Positions 34,263 through 43,479 of a DNA stretch of 43,766 nucleotides are shown here, in pieces. Each line of letters starts with the position of its first letter. The first letter of the stretch is position 1. The stretch comes from Clostridium aciditolerans (GTDB lineage: Bacteria; Bacillota; Clostridia; Clostridiales; Clostridiaceae). Made by a program: the position numbers and the translations under genes. A model generated the notes under the pieces. That model ran no database searches. It was not told the origin of the DNA and worked only from the letters and a program-made list of their open reading frames with translations. The stretch covers positions 1 to 43,766 of the forward strand of contig NZ_JAEEGB010000043.1 of the NCBI RefSeq assembly GCF_016316925.1, in the 5' to 3' direction.

Positions 34263-34335
34263 TTTTTGTAAAAAATTAACTATTAGTTATAGATAAATGA
34301 GTTCGTTCAAATAGAAGAAAAGTTGTTCAAAATAG

Positions 34336-34371
34336 AGAGAAAGCCAAGGGAAATATGGCTTTCTCTTTTTT
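34336..34371 (+). terminator. Intrinsic terminator of glmS
   Basis: AGAGAAAGCCA (34336-34346) pairs with TGGCTTTCTCT (34356-34366) and is followed by a T-run. Confidence 0.9.
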
Positions 34372-34519
34372 CATTGGATAGAAAAAGAGAAAGAGAAATT
34401 AATTATAAGTTGAATAGCCATGGTACCAACGATATTCTAAAATACAATACTTTGATGAATTAAAGTGGAATTTATAGTATACTATTATTGAATTAGTAAA
34501 TTAAAGGGAGGTGTACTAG

Positions 34520-35764
34520 ATGAAAAAGTTCAAGAATATTCTTGTAGTTGTGATTTGTGTAAGTATAGCGTCTCAGGTTTATTTTAACTTTTTAATCCAA
34601 GGTTTTACTATATCTTTTTCAGTTGTTGTATTTTCTATATTTCTTTATAATTATGTTGGATTAAACCCAATGAAAACAGCGATAATCACAGGAATAATCA
34701 CGTCATTTATTCATTCGAGTGTTATGGATTTTGATAAAATCCCTAAAATGATGACGCCAGAGATGGCATTCTTTGTTACTTATGGAGTTATGTTTTATTT
34801 TTTATATTACAAGAATAGGAAAAAGGATCTGACAAAATTCATGATTTCAATATTTTTCTGCGATCTTTTTTCAAATATTGTTGAATTAAGTATTAGAACT
34901 CAAATAACTGGGATAAATAGCAATATGATAAAAGATCTTTTAATAGTAGCTTGTATAAGATCTTTAATGACTTTAATTATATTAATAGCAATGAAATATT
35001 ATAAATCATTTCTTATAAAAGAAGAACATGAAGAACGCTATAGAAGATTAATATTATTAACTTCTGGATTCAAAAGTGAAATATACTTCATGAATAAGAA
35101 TGCTGCTGAAATAGAAGACGTAATGAAGAAATCATTTTCAGTTTACGAGATTGTTTCAGAGAATCATTACCCTGAAGAATTGAAAAATCTTACGCTTGAT
35201 ATTGCTAAAGATGTTCACGAGATTAAAAAGGATTATATTAGGGTTATGAGAGGACTTGAGGAGATAGCTAATAATAAAATAGATATTGAACGCATGAAGA
35301 TAAAGGATATTATAAATATTCTAGAAATAGATACAAAAGACTATATAATTACTAAAAATTTGGATATTGAACTTGATTTCAGAGTTGAATGCGAATTTTA
35401 TGTTCTTGAACATTTTTATTTGATGTCAATTATAAGAAACCTTATTTTTAATAGTATAGAAGCTATAGATAATAAAAAAAGAGGATTGGTTAAACTAAAA
35501 ATTGAGAAGATTGGAGATGAATATGTCTTTTCTGTATTTGACAATGGAACAGGTATAAGTGAAAGTAATTTTGATTTTATATTTAATCCTGGCTTTTCTA
35601 CTAAGTATAATAAGGAAACTGGTAGTATATGTAGAGGTATAGGACTTACTTTGGTAAGAGATCTGGTTCAGGATATTTTTAAAGGAAGTATATCTGTACA
35701 ATCTATAAAAAATAAAAGTACAACTTTTACAGTAAAAATACCGACAATTTCATTTAGGAGGTAG
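34520..35764 (+). CDS. Sensor histidine kinase, GlnK (YcbA)-like
   Basis: The 414-residue kinase has about five hydrophobic N-terminal spans (to about 165) and no large external domain. The phosphoacceptor region is DVHEIKKDYIRVM (His233). The ATPase domain has the N-box RNLIFNSIEAI, the G1 box VFDNGTGISESN and G2 GIGLTLVRDL. Start behind GGGAGGTG. The response regulator gene follows 5 bases after the stop. The regulator is GlnL/YcbB-type, so this is likely the GlnK-type partner known in Bacillus to control glutamine uptake. The signal here is not proven. Confidence 0.87.
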   Translation: MKKFKNILVVVICVSIASQVYFNFLIQGFTISFSVVVFSIFLYNYVGLNPMKTAIITGIITSFIHSSVMDFDKIPKMMTPEMAFFVTYGVMFYFLYYKNRKKDLTKFMISIFFCDLFSNIVELSIRTQITGINSNMIKDLLIVACIRSLMTLIILIAMKYYKSFLIKEEHEERYRRLILLTSGFKSEIYFMNKNAAEIEDVMKKSFSVYEIVSENHYPEELKNLTLDIAKDVHEIKKDYIRVMRGLEEIANNKIDIERMKIKDIINILEIDTKDYIITKNLDIELDFRVECEFYVLEHFYLMSIIRNLIFNSIEAIDNKKRGLVKLKIEKIGDEYVFSVFDNGTGISESNFDFIFNPGFSTKYNKETGSICRGIGLTLVRDLVQDIFKGSISVQSIKNKSTTFTVKIPTISFRR

Positions 35765-35769
35765 GCATA

Positions 35770-36609
35770 ATGCGATATTATATTATTGACGATGATGTTA
35801 ATATTGTTAAGATACTGACCAATTTGATTGAAGAAAACGGGTCAGGTGAAGTAATAGGCAGCTCCAATGATGGAGAGACAGCGCTTAACGAAATATTGAT
35901 TTGCAATCCGGATATTGTATTAGTTGACTTACTTCTACCTAAATTGGATGGTAATAGTTTAGTAAGAGAAGTAAAGCTGCTAAAACCCAAGATTAAATTT
36001 ATAATGATTTCTCAAGTATCAGATATAAAGTTAGTAGAGGATTCCTATAATTCAGGAATTGAGTTTTTTATTAGTAAGCCTATTAATAAAATTGAAGTGG
36101 AGAAAGTTACAAGTAAGGTTGCTGAAAAAATTGAAATTGAAAATATGCTTTATAATATAAAAAAAGTATTCAAAGATATGAATCCTCAAAAAAAACCTCA
36201 AGATAATAAGGACAATAATATGAAAAGAATCAAGCATGTTTTAAGTAAGTTTGGAATGCTAGGTGAAAAGGGAACAAATGATATTATTAAAATCTGCATG
36301 TATTTGTTAGAAACAAAAAAATCATTTGAAGAATGCAATTTTAATGATTTGTGCTGCATTATTGGGGATAGTCCTAAAACAGTGCAACAAAGAATGAGGA
36401 GAGCAATTAAGACTGGATTGACGAACCTTGCATATATAGGAATAGAAGATTATTATAATGAAAGCTTTCAGGAATATTCAAAGGGTATGTTTGATTTTGC
36501 AAGTGTTAAAGCCGAGATGGATTATATTAAGGGGAAGAATAAAACAGGCGGAAAGGTAATAATAGGAAAATTCTTTGAGGGATTGCTGTTACAATGTGAA
36601 GACTACTAG
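35770..36609 (+). CDS. Response regulator, GlnL (YcbB)-like
   Basis: The 279-residue protein has a receiver domain (DDD at 7-9, phosphoacceptor Asp53 in IVLVDLLLPKLDG, conserved lysine in FISKPI). Its C-terminal half is of the YcbB type: HVLSKFGMLGEKGTNDIIKI, CCIIGDSPKTVQQRMRRAIKTGL and LAYIGIEDYYNESF, the DNA-binding domain seen in B. subtilis GlnL. ATG 35770 follows AGGAGGTAG. It is paired with the kinase upstream. The permease gene downstream has repeat elements at its promoter and is the obvious target. Confidence 0.9.
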   Translation: MRYYIIDDDVNIVKILTNLIEENGSGEVIGSSNDGETALNEILICNPDIVLVDLLLPKLDGNSLVREVKLLKPKIKFIMISQVSDIKLVEDSYNSGIEFFISKPINKIEVEKVTSKVAEKIEIENMLYNIKKVFKDMNPQKKPQDNKDNNMKRIKHVLSKFGMLGEKGTNDIIKICMYLLETKKSFEECNFNDLCCIIGDSPKTVQQRMRRAIKTGLTNLAYIGIEDYYNESFQEYSKGMFDFASVKAEMDYIKGKNKTGGKVIIGKFFEGLLLQCEDY

Positions 36610-36691
36610 GGATTCCTTGATCTCATATATTGAATTTTATACCGTTGAAGACTTGTTTACAGACAATTCGGATAAATGATTCGATACTATC

Positions 36692-36736
36692 AAATGCTTT
36701 TAAAATTTAGAATTTTAAAAGCATTTCGTTTTTTGT
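36692..36736 (+). terminator. Terminator of the two-component operon
   Basis: AAATGCTTTTAAAATT (36692-36707) pairs with AATTTTAAAAGCATTT (36711-36726), followed by CGTTTTTTG. It separates the regulators from the permease gene. Confidence 0.8.
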
Positions 36737-36787
36737 GTGAAGAATTGTGAAGAAATGTGAAGCATTTTGTAGTCAAGCTAGTATAAT
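36731..36787 (+). promoter_or_regulatory. Permease promoter with 10-bp-period direct repeats (GlnL-like binding site?)
   Basis: TGTGAAGAAT, TGTGAAGAAA and TGTGAAGCAT stand head to tail at 36736, 36746 and 36756, exactly one helical turn apart. TTTTGT flanks them at 36731-36736 and 36765-36770. A good -10 box TATAAT is at 36782-36787 with no recognisable -35 box; the repeats occupy the -35 region, as expected for activator binding. B. subtilis GlnL binds TTTTGT-type direct repeats, and this array contains TTGT/ATGT steps. Confidence 0.6.
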
Positions 36788-36839
36788 CAAGTCAATAATT
36801 ACAGCTAAACATTAATTATAATTTATAGGGGGCTATCGT

Positions 36840-38258
36840 ATGAGGTCATTTTTTAGAAAAAAAGACGTAAACGCTATTTTAGACAGCAATAGAAACAGCT
36901 CTACAGAGCGAACTTTAGGTGCATTTGACGTAACATTAATGAGTATTGGTGCAACAATTGGAACTGGTGTAATGGTTTTAACTGGTGTTGTTGCTGCAAG
37001 AGATGCAGGTCCTGCTGTTGTTCTATCATTCATCGGCTCTGCAATTGCATGTATACTTGTAGCTCTATGTTATGCTGAATTCGCATCATCAATTCCAACA
37101 TCCGGTAGTGCATATGCTTATATCTATGCATCATTAGGTGAATTCATTGCCCACCTAGTTGGATGGTCACTTTTTATCGGATATACAGTATGTACTGCAA
37201 CTGTAGCCGGTGGTTGGTCGGCATACTTTAATAGCTTGCTAAAAGAGTGTGGAATTAATCTACCTAGTATGTTTATTAATATTCCAAGTCAAGGGGGACT
37301 ATTTAACGCCCCAGCAGTTATCGTAGTATTATTCATTACACTTCTTCTATCAAGAGGTACAAAAGAAAGTAAAAAAGTAAATAATGTTATGGTATTTGTG
37401 AAACTTGGTGTTATAGTTCTATTCGTAGCTGTAGGTGCATTTTTTATAAAGCCAATAAATTGGCACCCATTTATGCCATTTGGTATTAAGGGAGTATTTG
37501 CCGGTGCAGCATCTGTATTCCTTGCTTACGCAGGCTTTGATGCAGTTTCAACTTCTGCCGAAGAAGTAAAGAATCCTCAAAAAAATCTACCTATAGGTAT
37601 TATTGCTTCAATGATAGGTTGTACAATTATATACATTATAGTTTGCCTAATTCTAACAGGTGTTACACATTACACTAACTTAAATGTTGGCGATGCTATG
37701 GCTTATGCATTAAGCTCTGTTGGACAGGGATGGGCAGCATCTATACTTTCAGTTGGAGCAGTTGTGGGAATTTTAGCAGTTATTCTTGCATACGTTTACG
37801 GTTCATCACGTATATTATTTTCAATGAGCCGTGATGGATTACTTCCTAAAGCTTGGTCTAATGTAAATCAAAAAACAAATGTACCTGTACTTTCAACTTG
37901 GTTAGTAGGATGTCTAGCTGCTTTACTTGCAGGAGTTATAGATCTAAAACAATTGGCGGATCTTGCTAATATGGTTCTTTTAGGAACATTCTCACTTGTA
38001 GCATTATCTGTAATTGTACTTAGAAAAACTCATCCAAACTTAGAAAGAGGTTTTAAAGTACCTTTAGTACCAGTAGTACCTTTAATGGCAATAGCATGTT
38101 GCTTATTCCTTATGTTCAGTTTATCAAAGACAACATGGTTATATTTTGGAGTATGGAATTTACTAGGAGTAGTTGTTTACTTTGTATATTCACGTAAACA
38201 TAGTTCATTACAGAACAAGGATATCTCTGAACCTGCATTACAAGAAAAAAGTGCTTAA
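36840..38258 (+). CDS. Amino acid permease, APC superfamily
   Basis: A 472-residue integral membrane transporter with about 12 hydrophobic spans. The first span holds the APC substrate motif SIGATIGTGVMVLTG, followed by GPAVVLSFIGSAIACILVALCYAEFASSIPTSGSAYAYIY, read in pieces. FAGFDAVS-like FLAYAGFDAVSTSAEEVKNPQKNLP matches the cationic/YfnA-type branch. It has its own promoter and lies just downstream of a GlnK/GlnL-like system, so it probably imports glutamine, glutamate or a related amino acid under that system; the true substrate is not shown. Start behind AGGGGGC at ATG 36840. A terminator follows. Confidence 0.88.
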   Translation: MRSFFRKKDVNAILDSNRNSSTERTLGAFDVTLMSIGATIGTGVMVLTGVVAARDAGPAVVLSFIGSAIACILVALCYAEFASSIPTSGSAYAYIYASLGEFIAHLVGWSLFIGYTVCTATVAGGWSAYFNSLLKECGINLPSMFINIPSQGGLFNAPAVIVVLFITLLLSRGTKESKKVNNVMVFVKLGVIVLFVAVGAFFIKPINWHPFMPFGIKGVFAGAASVFLAYAGFDAVSTSAEEVKNPQKNLPIGIIASMIGCTIIYIIVCLILTGVTHYTNLNVGDAMAYALSSVGQGWAASILSVGAVVGILAVILAYVYGSSRILFSMSRDGLLPKAWSNVNQKTNVPVLSTWLVGCLAALLAGVIDLKQLADLANMVLLGTFSLVALSVIVLRKTHPNLERGFKVPLVPVVPLMAIACCLFLMFSLSKTTWLYFGVWNLLGVVVYFVYSRKHSSLQNKDISEPALQEKSA

Positions 38259-38304
38259 TTAATTGAGTAATTATATATGTAAATAAAATTGATATAGTGT
38301 TTTA

Positions 38305-38358
38305 GAGGTCAGGAATTTCTAATCAGAAAGTGATTAGAAGTGCCTGACTCTTTTTTTA
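38305..38358 (+). terminator. Intrinsic terminator of the permease gene
   Basis: GAGGTCAGGAATTTCTAATCA (38305-38325 region) pairs, with a small internal loop, with TGATTAGAAGTGCCTGACTC (38331-38350), then a T-run. Confidence 0.88.
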
Positions 38359-38430
38359 CTTATATATAGAAAAATTGTAATTAAATATTAATGTATAAAA
38401 AATATTATATAAAAATTTTTCAAAAAGGTG

Positions 38431-38459
38431 TTGCAAATTAATAATTATTATTATATAAT
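38431..38459 (+). promoter_or_regulatory. Promoter of reverse rubrerythrin with PerR-like operator in the spacer
   Basis: TTGCAA (38431-38436) and a perfect TATAAT (38454-38459) have the ideal 17-base spacer. The spacer contains TTAATAATTATTATTA (38438-38453), which resembles the PerR pattern TTATAATNATTATAA. In C. acetobutylicum, reverse rubrerythrin is in the PerR regulon (known), so peroxide derepression is a fair inference here. Confidence 0.65.
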
Positions 38460-38531
38460 ATTAATTGTAAGAAACGAGAAAATAAAAATTAATTAAAAAT
38501 ATAAAAATGATATAATCGGGAGGAATTTAAA

Positions 38532-39077
38532 ATGAAAAAATTTGTTTGTTCAGTATGTGGATATGTTTATGAAGGAGAAGCAGCACCAGAAAAATGCCCA
38601 CAATGTGGAGCTGGTAGTGATAAGTTTGCTGAAAAAGTAGAAGGGGCATTAGCTTGGGCTGATGAGCATAAAGTAGGAATAGCTAAAGATATAGATCCAG
38701 AGGTTATAGAAGGACTTAAAGCAAACTTTATGGGCGAATGTACAGAAGTAGGAATGTATTTAGCAATGAGTCGTCAAGCAGATAGAGAAGGATTCCCAGA
38801 AATAGCTGAAGCTTATAAAAGAATAGCTTTTGAAGAAGCAGAACATGCAGCAAAATTTGCAGAGTTACTTGGAGAAGTTGTGGTAGCTGATACAAAGAAG
38901 AATTTAGAAATGAGAGTTGAAGCAGAGCACGGAGCATGCCAAGGTAAAAAGGACTTAGCTACTTTAGCTAAGAAGTTAAACTACGATGCAATCCATGATA
39001 CAGTACATGAAATGTGCAAAGATGAAGCTAGACATGGAGCAGCATTTAATGGATTGTTAAACAGATATTTTAAATAA
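38532..39077 (+). CDS. Reverse rubrerythrin
   Basis: A 181-residue protein with an N-terminal rubredoxin centre (Cys6, Cys9, Cys22, Cys25 in [12 protein letters not shown] and PEKCPQCG) followed by a four-helix di-iron domain ([63 protein letters not shown]). Having the rubredoxin first is the reverse of classical rubrerythrin. These proteins reduce peroxide, and oxygen, in clostridia with electrons from rubredoxin reductases. The strong promoter and possible PerR site fit an oxidative stress role. A terminator follows. Confidence 0.93.
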   Translation: MKKFVCSVCGYVYEGEAAPEKCPQCGAGSDKFAEKVEGALAWADEHKVGIAKDIDPEVIEGLKANFMGECTEVGMYLAMSRQADREGFPEIAEAYKRIAFEEAEHAAKFAELLGEVVVADTKKNLEMRVEAEHGACQGKKDLATLAKKLNYDAIHDTVHEMCKDEARHGAAFNGLLNRYFK

Positions 39078-39123
39078 AAATTACTCTTAATCAATATAAA
39101 ATATAATAAGGTCAAATTTAACA

Positions 39124-39161
39124 AAAAACCTGTATCTAAATTTAGATACAGGTTTTTTGTA
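39124..39161 (+). terminator. Intrinsic terminator of reverse rubrerythrin
   Basis: AAAAAACCTGTATCTAAA pairs with TTTAGATACAGGTTTTTT in the segment 39124-39160, with almost no loop, and the right arm supplies the T-run. Confidence 0.88.
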
Positions 39162-39216
39162 TAGTAATAATATGCTTTATCATGGGAAAAACTTAATATT
39201 AAGGAGGTAGTTTTTA

Positions 39217-40065
39217 TTGGGCAGTAAATTAGTAAAAGATATAAAAAACTTAGCATTTCGATTTAATGATGATGAAGTTTTAGCTTTGGCATCTCAGTTA
39301 GCATATAGTTTAATATTTTCATTTTTCCCATTTATAATATTTTTAATGACTTTCGTTGGTTTTAGTCCAATAACTAGTAGAGATGTGATAGAGGTACTAC
39401 AACTAATACTTCCACTTAGTGCTGTAGATCTTGTGAAAAATACTATAGTAGAAGTAGCGGATACGAAACATGGGCATTTACTATCTTTAAGCTTAATTGT
39501 TACTATATGGTCTGCTTCTGCTGGGTTTAATGCGGTAATCAGAGGACTTAACAAGGCATATAGCGAACGAGAAGAACGATCGCTGATAAAAGTGCAGCTA
39601 ATAGCAGTTTTATCTACTTTTGCTTTAACCTTTATAATAATATCAACCTTTTTATTATTAGTGTTTGGAGAAGTAATAGGAAATGCACTAGCTACTAGCT
39701 TGGGAGTATTCTATATTTTTGCAACTATATGGAATAAACTAAGATATCTTATTATGAGCATATCTGCCATATTTATTTTTGCAGCCTTATACCGATATAC
39801 ACCTTGTAGAAGACTTACATGGAAGGAAGTTATGCCAGGTGCTATTTTTTCAACTATAACTTTAACTATAGTATCCTTAGGATTTGCATATTATGTAAAC
39901 AATTTTGCGAATTATTCAAAGATATATGGAAGTATAGGAACTGTAATAGTGATTCTAACATGGTTATTTATACTATCAGTAATAGTATTAATGGGAGGAG
40001 AATTAAATGCCACTCTTGCTTTTGATAGAGAGGGCAAAGAAAAACCGAAAGGCGTTAGATATTAA
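39217..40065 (+). CDS. YihY/BrkB-family inner membrane protein
   Basis: This 282-residue integral membrane protein has about six hydrophobic spans and the family pattern LASQLAYSLIFSFFPFIIFLM, WSASAGFNAVIRGLNKAY, YRYTPCRRLTWKEVMPGAIFSTI and the final ILTWLFILSVIVLMGGELNA. The family (also once named ribonuclease BN, wrongly) has no settled function; transport of lipids or other substrates has been suggested. The start is TTG 39217, 8 bases after a perfect AAGGAGGT. It is a single gene between two terminators. Confidence 0.9.
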   Translation: MGSKLVKDIKNLAFRFNDDEVLALASQLAYSLIFSFFPFIIFLMTFVGFSPITSRDVIEVLQLILPLSAVDLVKNTIVEVADTKHGHLLSLSLIVTIWSASAGFNAVIRGLNKAYSEREERSLIKVQLIAVLSTFALTFIIISTFLLLVFGEVIGNALATSLGVFYIFATIWNKLRYLIMSISAIFIFAALYRYTPCRRLTWKEVMPGAIFSTITLTIVSLGFAYYVNNFANYSKIYGSIGTVIVILTWLFILSVIVLMGGELNATLAFDREGKEKPKGVRY

Positions 40066-40068
40066 AAA

Positions 40069-40095
40069 TATAGGGTTTCAATTAGAAACCCTATA
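40069..40095. terminator. Bidirectional terminator between converging genes
   Basis: TATAGGGTTTC (40069-40079) pairs with GAAACCCTATA (40085-40095) around AATTA, between the YihY gene and the minus-strand flavodiiron gene. Confidence 0.75.
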
Positions 40096-40100
40096 AAATG

Positions 40101-42656
40101 CTATATGAAAAAGTTATCAGACATAATGTCTTTTATAGTTTTACCACTTTGTATTGCAGATATTATTTTACCGGACTTTTTGGTATCTCCAAGTAGTATA
40201 CCTCCAATTAGCTTATTGTCATTGAAAAATAATTTTTGATATATACCCTTTTGAGAGTCTAAGGAAGATAAAGCTTTGGATTCCGAGCTAAATGTACCAC
40301 AGGAGAATAATTCAGTGTCCATAGCTGAAAAAATTACAGATGATACAAAGTCAGTGAAATAGGATTCATCACCTACAGCATTAGCACCTGCGGTTTTTCC
40401 CATTTCGATAGAAGCTTGCCAGTTTCCATAAACTTTTCCGTTATATTCACAAATATCTCCACATGCATATACATTTTCAACAGATGTCTCCATCTTATCA
40501 TTTACTACTATTCCTCTATCAGTTTTTATACCGCATGTTTCAGCAAGAGCTTTATTCGGACGTATTCCTATTGAAAAGATTACTATATCTGTATCAAGGG
40601 ATCTACCACTTGACAACATAACTCCATTAACCTTATCATCTCCTAGTATTTCTACAGCAGAGTCTTGAAGTATTACGCTAACACCAGATTTATCAATAGA
40701 AGCACTAAATAACTTAGCACCGTCTTCATCTAATTGACGAGAAAGAAGTCTGTTTGCAAATTCTACTACAGTTACGTCAAGTCCACAGTTTTTAAGCTCC
40801 CAAGCTGCTTCAAGGCCAAGCAAACCACCGCCTATAACTACTGCCTTCTTGGAATTTGATATATAATTCTTAATTGCATCAGCATCAGATAAGTATTTTA
40901 AACTGAAAACACCTTTTTTATCAATTCCTTTAATCGGAGGTACAAAACTGGAACTTCCATTAGCTAATATAAGCTTATCATAAGAAATTTGTCTTCCATC
41001 AGATAATATTATTTTTCTATCTTCTCCATTAATTTTATCTACATGTGAATTTAAGCACAAATCTATATCGTTATCTTTATACCAACGCTCAGGAACTACA
41101 TAAAATTCGTCGTCAGATATTGAAGATGATAAATAATCAGATAGCTGAGGTCTAAAATAAGTTAAGTTATTTTCAGATGATACCATTATTATTTTACAAT
41201 TTTTGTTTCTTTTTCTAATAGTATCTGCTGCAGAAAAACCTGCTGCTCCATTTCCTATTATTAAATAAGTTTTATCATCATCATTTCTAAATTCAATTCC
41301 TGACTCAACAACTTCTACGAATTGCTCTGAACTAGCTCCACATACAGAACATGTTTCAGGCGGCTCCGTACCCTCGAAAACTACTCCGCATATTAAACAT
41401 TTCCATTTTTTTGATGTAGATGGCTTATTAGGCTTATTAACTTTGATTATATTTTCATCTATTTTTTGTGCAAAACTTTGTCCAAAGTGATAAGCATGAG
41501 TTAGATCCTCTTCAGAAGGTTTAAAATTCACCCTGAGTCCTGGAGAAAAAACATCCATTTTTAATTGTTTAAGTCTGTTCTCTATATTACTAACAGATTC
41601 ACCACTCCAACCATATGATCCAAAAGCAGCAGCAGTTTTTCTACCATGAACTATAGGGTTAAGCGATATTAATATATCTAATATAGGTTTTAGTGCATCG
41701 CCATTTATTGTAGGAGAACCAAATATTACTCCATGAGATTTTTCTATACTACTTATAATGTCGTTTATATTATGATGTATTACATCAAACAATTCTACTT
41801 TAAATTCACCAATTGAATGTATACCTTCTTCAATTTTTTTTGCTAAGGATTCTGTATATCCATATGCAGAAACATAAGGAATTACTATATGCTTACTTTC
41901 AGATGGTTTTTCAGAATCTAAGCTCCACTCTTTATATAGTTTTATTATTTTAGAAGGATTGTCTCTTAGAACCGGACCGTGTCCAGGACATATCATGTCT
42001 ATATTTAAATCTTTAATCTTATCTATAGCATCTAAAACATAAGATTTAAATGGGCCCATTATTGCAGTGAAGTAATATTTCAATGCATCCATATAATTTT
42101 CTTGGCTTTCATTTAAATCATTAAATATATCTTTATTTGAGTAGTGGCTTCCAAATGAGTCGCAGGTAACTAAAAGGTTATCTTCAACAATATAGGTATA
42201 CATAGAATCTGGCCAATGTAAAAATGGTGCAGATATAAATTGCAAAGTTTTATTTCCTAGACTTAATGTATCACCATGTTTAACTGTAATAGAGTCAAAT
42301 TCTCTATTTACTATACCTCTCATAAATCTAAGAGCTGTAGATGAACCTACGAGTTTAGCTTTTGGAGCTAGATCCAATAGTTTAGCTACTGAACCTGCAT
42401 GATCTGGCTCTGTGTGATCAATTACTATATAATCTATATCTTTTATATCTGTGTTTAAGGAATTAAGTCTTTCTAAGAATTCATCAAAAAATTTTTCTTT
42501 AACTGTCTCAAATATAGCGGTTTTTTCACTACCCTTTACTAAATATGAATTATAGGTAGTTCCATAAGGAGTATACATTATTATGTCAAAGATTCTTAAG
42601 CTAGGATCTAGAGCACCTACCCAGTGAATATCCTTTTTGATTTCAATGGCATTCAT
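40101..42656 (-). CDS. Class-F flavodiiron protein: diiron-flavodoxin-rubredoxin-NADH reductase fusion
   Basis: One 851-residue chain holds a whole NADH-to-O2 electron path. Residues 1-250 form the metallo-beta-lactamase-like diiron core with HTEPDH (81-86), His147, Asp166 and His226 (PGHGP). About 255-400 is flavodoxin (FMN; SAYGYTES and GSPTINGD). About 415-450 is rubredoxin with Cys420, Cys423, Cys436 and Cys439. About 463-851 is an FAD/NADH rubredoxin reductase with GNGAAG (468-473), a second dinucleotide motif in VVIGGGLLGLEAAWEL and YACGDICEYNG. This architecture is known as class F. It should reduce O2 to water (or NO) with NADH without a partner. A minus-strand promoter is visible. 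The gene is near reverse rubrerythrin, another O2-defence gene. Confidence 0.96.
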   Translation of the reverse strand: MNAIEIKKDIHWVGALDPSLRIFDIIMYTPYGTTYNSYLVKGSEKTAIFETVKEKFFDEFLERLNSLNTDIKDIDYIVIDHTEPDHAGSVAKLLDLAPKAKLVGSSTALRFMRGIVNREFDSITVKHGDTLSLGNKTLQFISAPFLHWPDSMYTYIVEDNLLVTCDSFGSHYSNKDIFNDLNESQENYMDALKYYFTAIMGPFKSYVLDAIDKIKDLNIDMICPGHGPVLRDNPSKIIKLYKEWSLDSEKPSESKHIVIPYVSAYGYTESLAKKIEEGIHSIGEFKVELFDVIHHNINDIISSIEKSHGVIFGSPTINGDALKPILDILISLNPIVHGRKTAAAFGSYGWSGESVSNIENRLKQLKMDVFSPGLRVNFKPSEEDLTHAYHFGQSFAQKIDENIIKVNKPNKPSTSKKWKCLICGVVFEGTEPPETCSVCGASSEQFVEVVESGIEFRNDDDKTYLIIGNGAAGFSAADTIRKRNKNCKIIMVSSENNLTYFRPQLSDYLSSSISDDEFYVVPERWYKDNDIDLCLNSHVDKINGEDRKIILSDGRQISYDKLILANGSSSFVPPIKGIDKKGVFSLKYLSDADAIKNYISNSKKAVVIGGGLLGLEAAWELKNCGLDVTVVEFANRLLSRQLDEDGAKLFSASIDKSGVSVILQDSAVEILGDDKVNGVMLSSGRSLDTDIVIFSIGIRPNKALAETCGIKTDRGIVVNDKMETSVENVYACGDICEYNGKVYGNWQASIEMGKTAGANAVGDESYFTDFVSSVIFSAMDTELFSCGTFSSESKALSSLDSQKGIYQKLFFNDNKLIGGILLGDTKKSGKIISAIQSGKTIKDIMSDNFFI

Positions 42657-42721
42657 TTACTTATCCCCCATTTCAAATTATTGATATTTAGTTTTAATTA
42701 ATAATTAATATCCATAAAAAT

Positions 42722-42750
42722 ATTATAATATATAGAAAGACTAAAATCAA
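42722..42750 (-). promoter_or_regulatory. Promoter of the class-F flavodiiron gene
   Basis: On the minus strand, TTGATT (42750-42745) and TATAAT (42727-42722) with a 17-base spacer. Between it and the gene lies an AT-rich TTAATTAATAATTAAT-type stretch (about 42696-42712). Confidence 0.7.
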
Positions 42751-42770
42751 TATTTGGTGGAAGATAATAT

Positions 42771-42800
42771 AATCATAAAATATAAAATAATTTTATGATT
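42771..42800. promoter_or_regulatory. Perfect 11-bp inverted repeat between divergent genes
   Basis: AATCATAAAAT (42771-42781) and ATTTTATGATT (42790-42800) with an 8-base centre. It lies upstream of the flavodiiron promoter and about 77 bases before the next gene, so it could be an operator for either. Confidence 0.4.
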
Positions 42801-42876
42801 AGTATATTTTTTATTTATTGAGAAAAAATATAGGATATGTATTTATGCTTAAAAGAATTTTCTAGAAGGTGATATT

Positions 42877-43479
42877 GTGAGAAGTAAAGATTATATGAGA
42901 AAGATTTATAGAAATTTTTCGGAGTTTATTTCAGAATGCTCTAGCCAGGAGCTAGAATACTTCATTTTTGATTCAAAGTTTACAACAATGTTTAATCAAA
43001 GAATAAATGAATTGATCAATGATATAAGAGCTGAAGGAAAGAAAAGTATAGAGCTGTCAATAATTTTTAACACTGAAGGAGAGATAGCGTTAATAGATGG
43101 CTATATCATAGGTCGATACATATCCAATAACTATGATATGCATATGGAACAATATTATAAGGAAACATCATTGAACAATATAGTAAAACACGTAGTGAAT
43201 GGCAATAAAAAATCTAAAAAGGATTTTTTAATACTTTCTTATGAAATATTATATAATACATTAAATAGTATATATTCCGACATAAAATTCAAAAAAGATA
43301 CGCTACAAGGTTATATAAATGCATATGATTTGAAGCATTGTGTTGGTGATGATTGTGCTTTAGTTGTTGTAACGATATTAATAATGGAAGATATTTGTAA
43401 ATTTTTAAGAATTAATGAAGAAATTTTAGATGAATCTATCTGTTATATAGGACAAAAAAGAAATAGTCAAAATAGATAG
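42877..43479 (+). CDS. Uncharacterised 200-residue protein
   Basis: I do not recognise this protein. It starts at GTG 42877 behind GAAGGTGAT. It has no signal peptide or membrane span. The composition is helical and charged. The middle segment LSIIFNTEGEIALIDGYIIGRYISNNYDM could be a beta hairpin, and the second half looks alpha-helical, with CVGDDCALVVVTILIMEDICKFL as its most hydrophobic stretch. Codon use and base composition look like the neighbours. It is divergent from the flavodiiron gene and not obviously in an operon with it. Confidence 0.7.
   Translation: MRSKDYMRKIYRNFSEFISECSSQELEYFIFDSKFTTMFNQRINELINDIRAEGKKSIELSIIFNTEGEIALIDGYIIGRYISNNYDMHMEQYYKETSLNNIVKHVVNGNKKSKKDFLILSYEILYNTLNSIYSDIKFKKDTLQGYINAYDLKHCVGDDCALVVVTILIMEDICKFLRINEEILDESICYIGQKRNSQNR

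Noticed and set aside
36736-36765. Short CRISPR-like array
   Set aside because: The units are 10 bp and contiguous with no spacers, and lie in a promoter; this is an operator-type repeat.
39819-40025. Second open frame inside the YihY gene
   Set aside because: Low-complexity isoleucine/asparagine translation in another frame of a well supported membrane protein gene.
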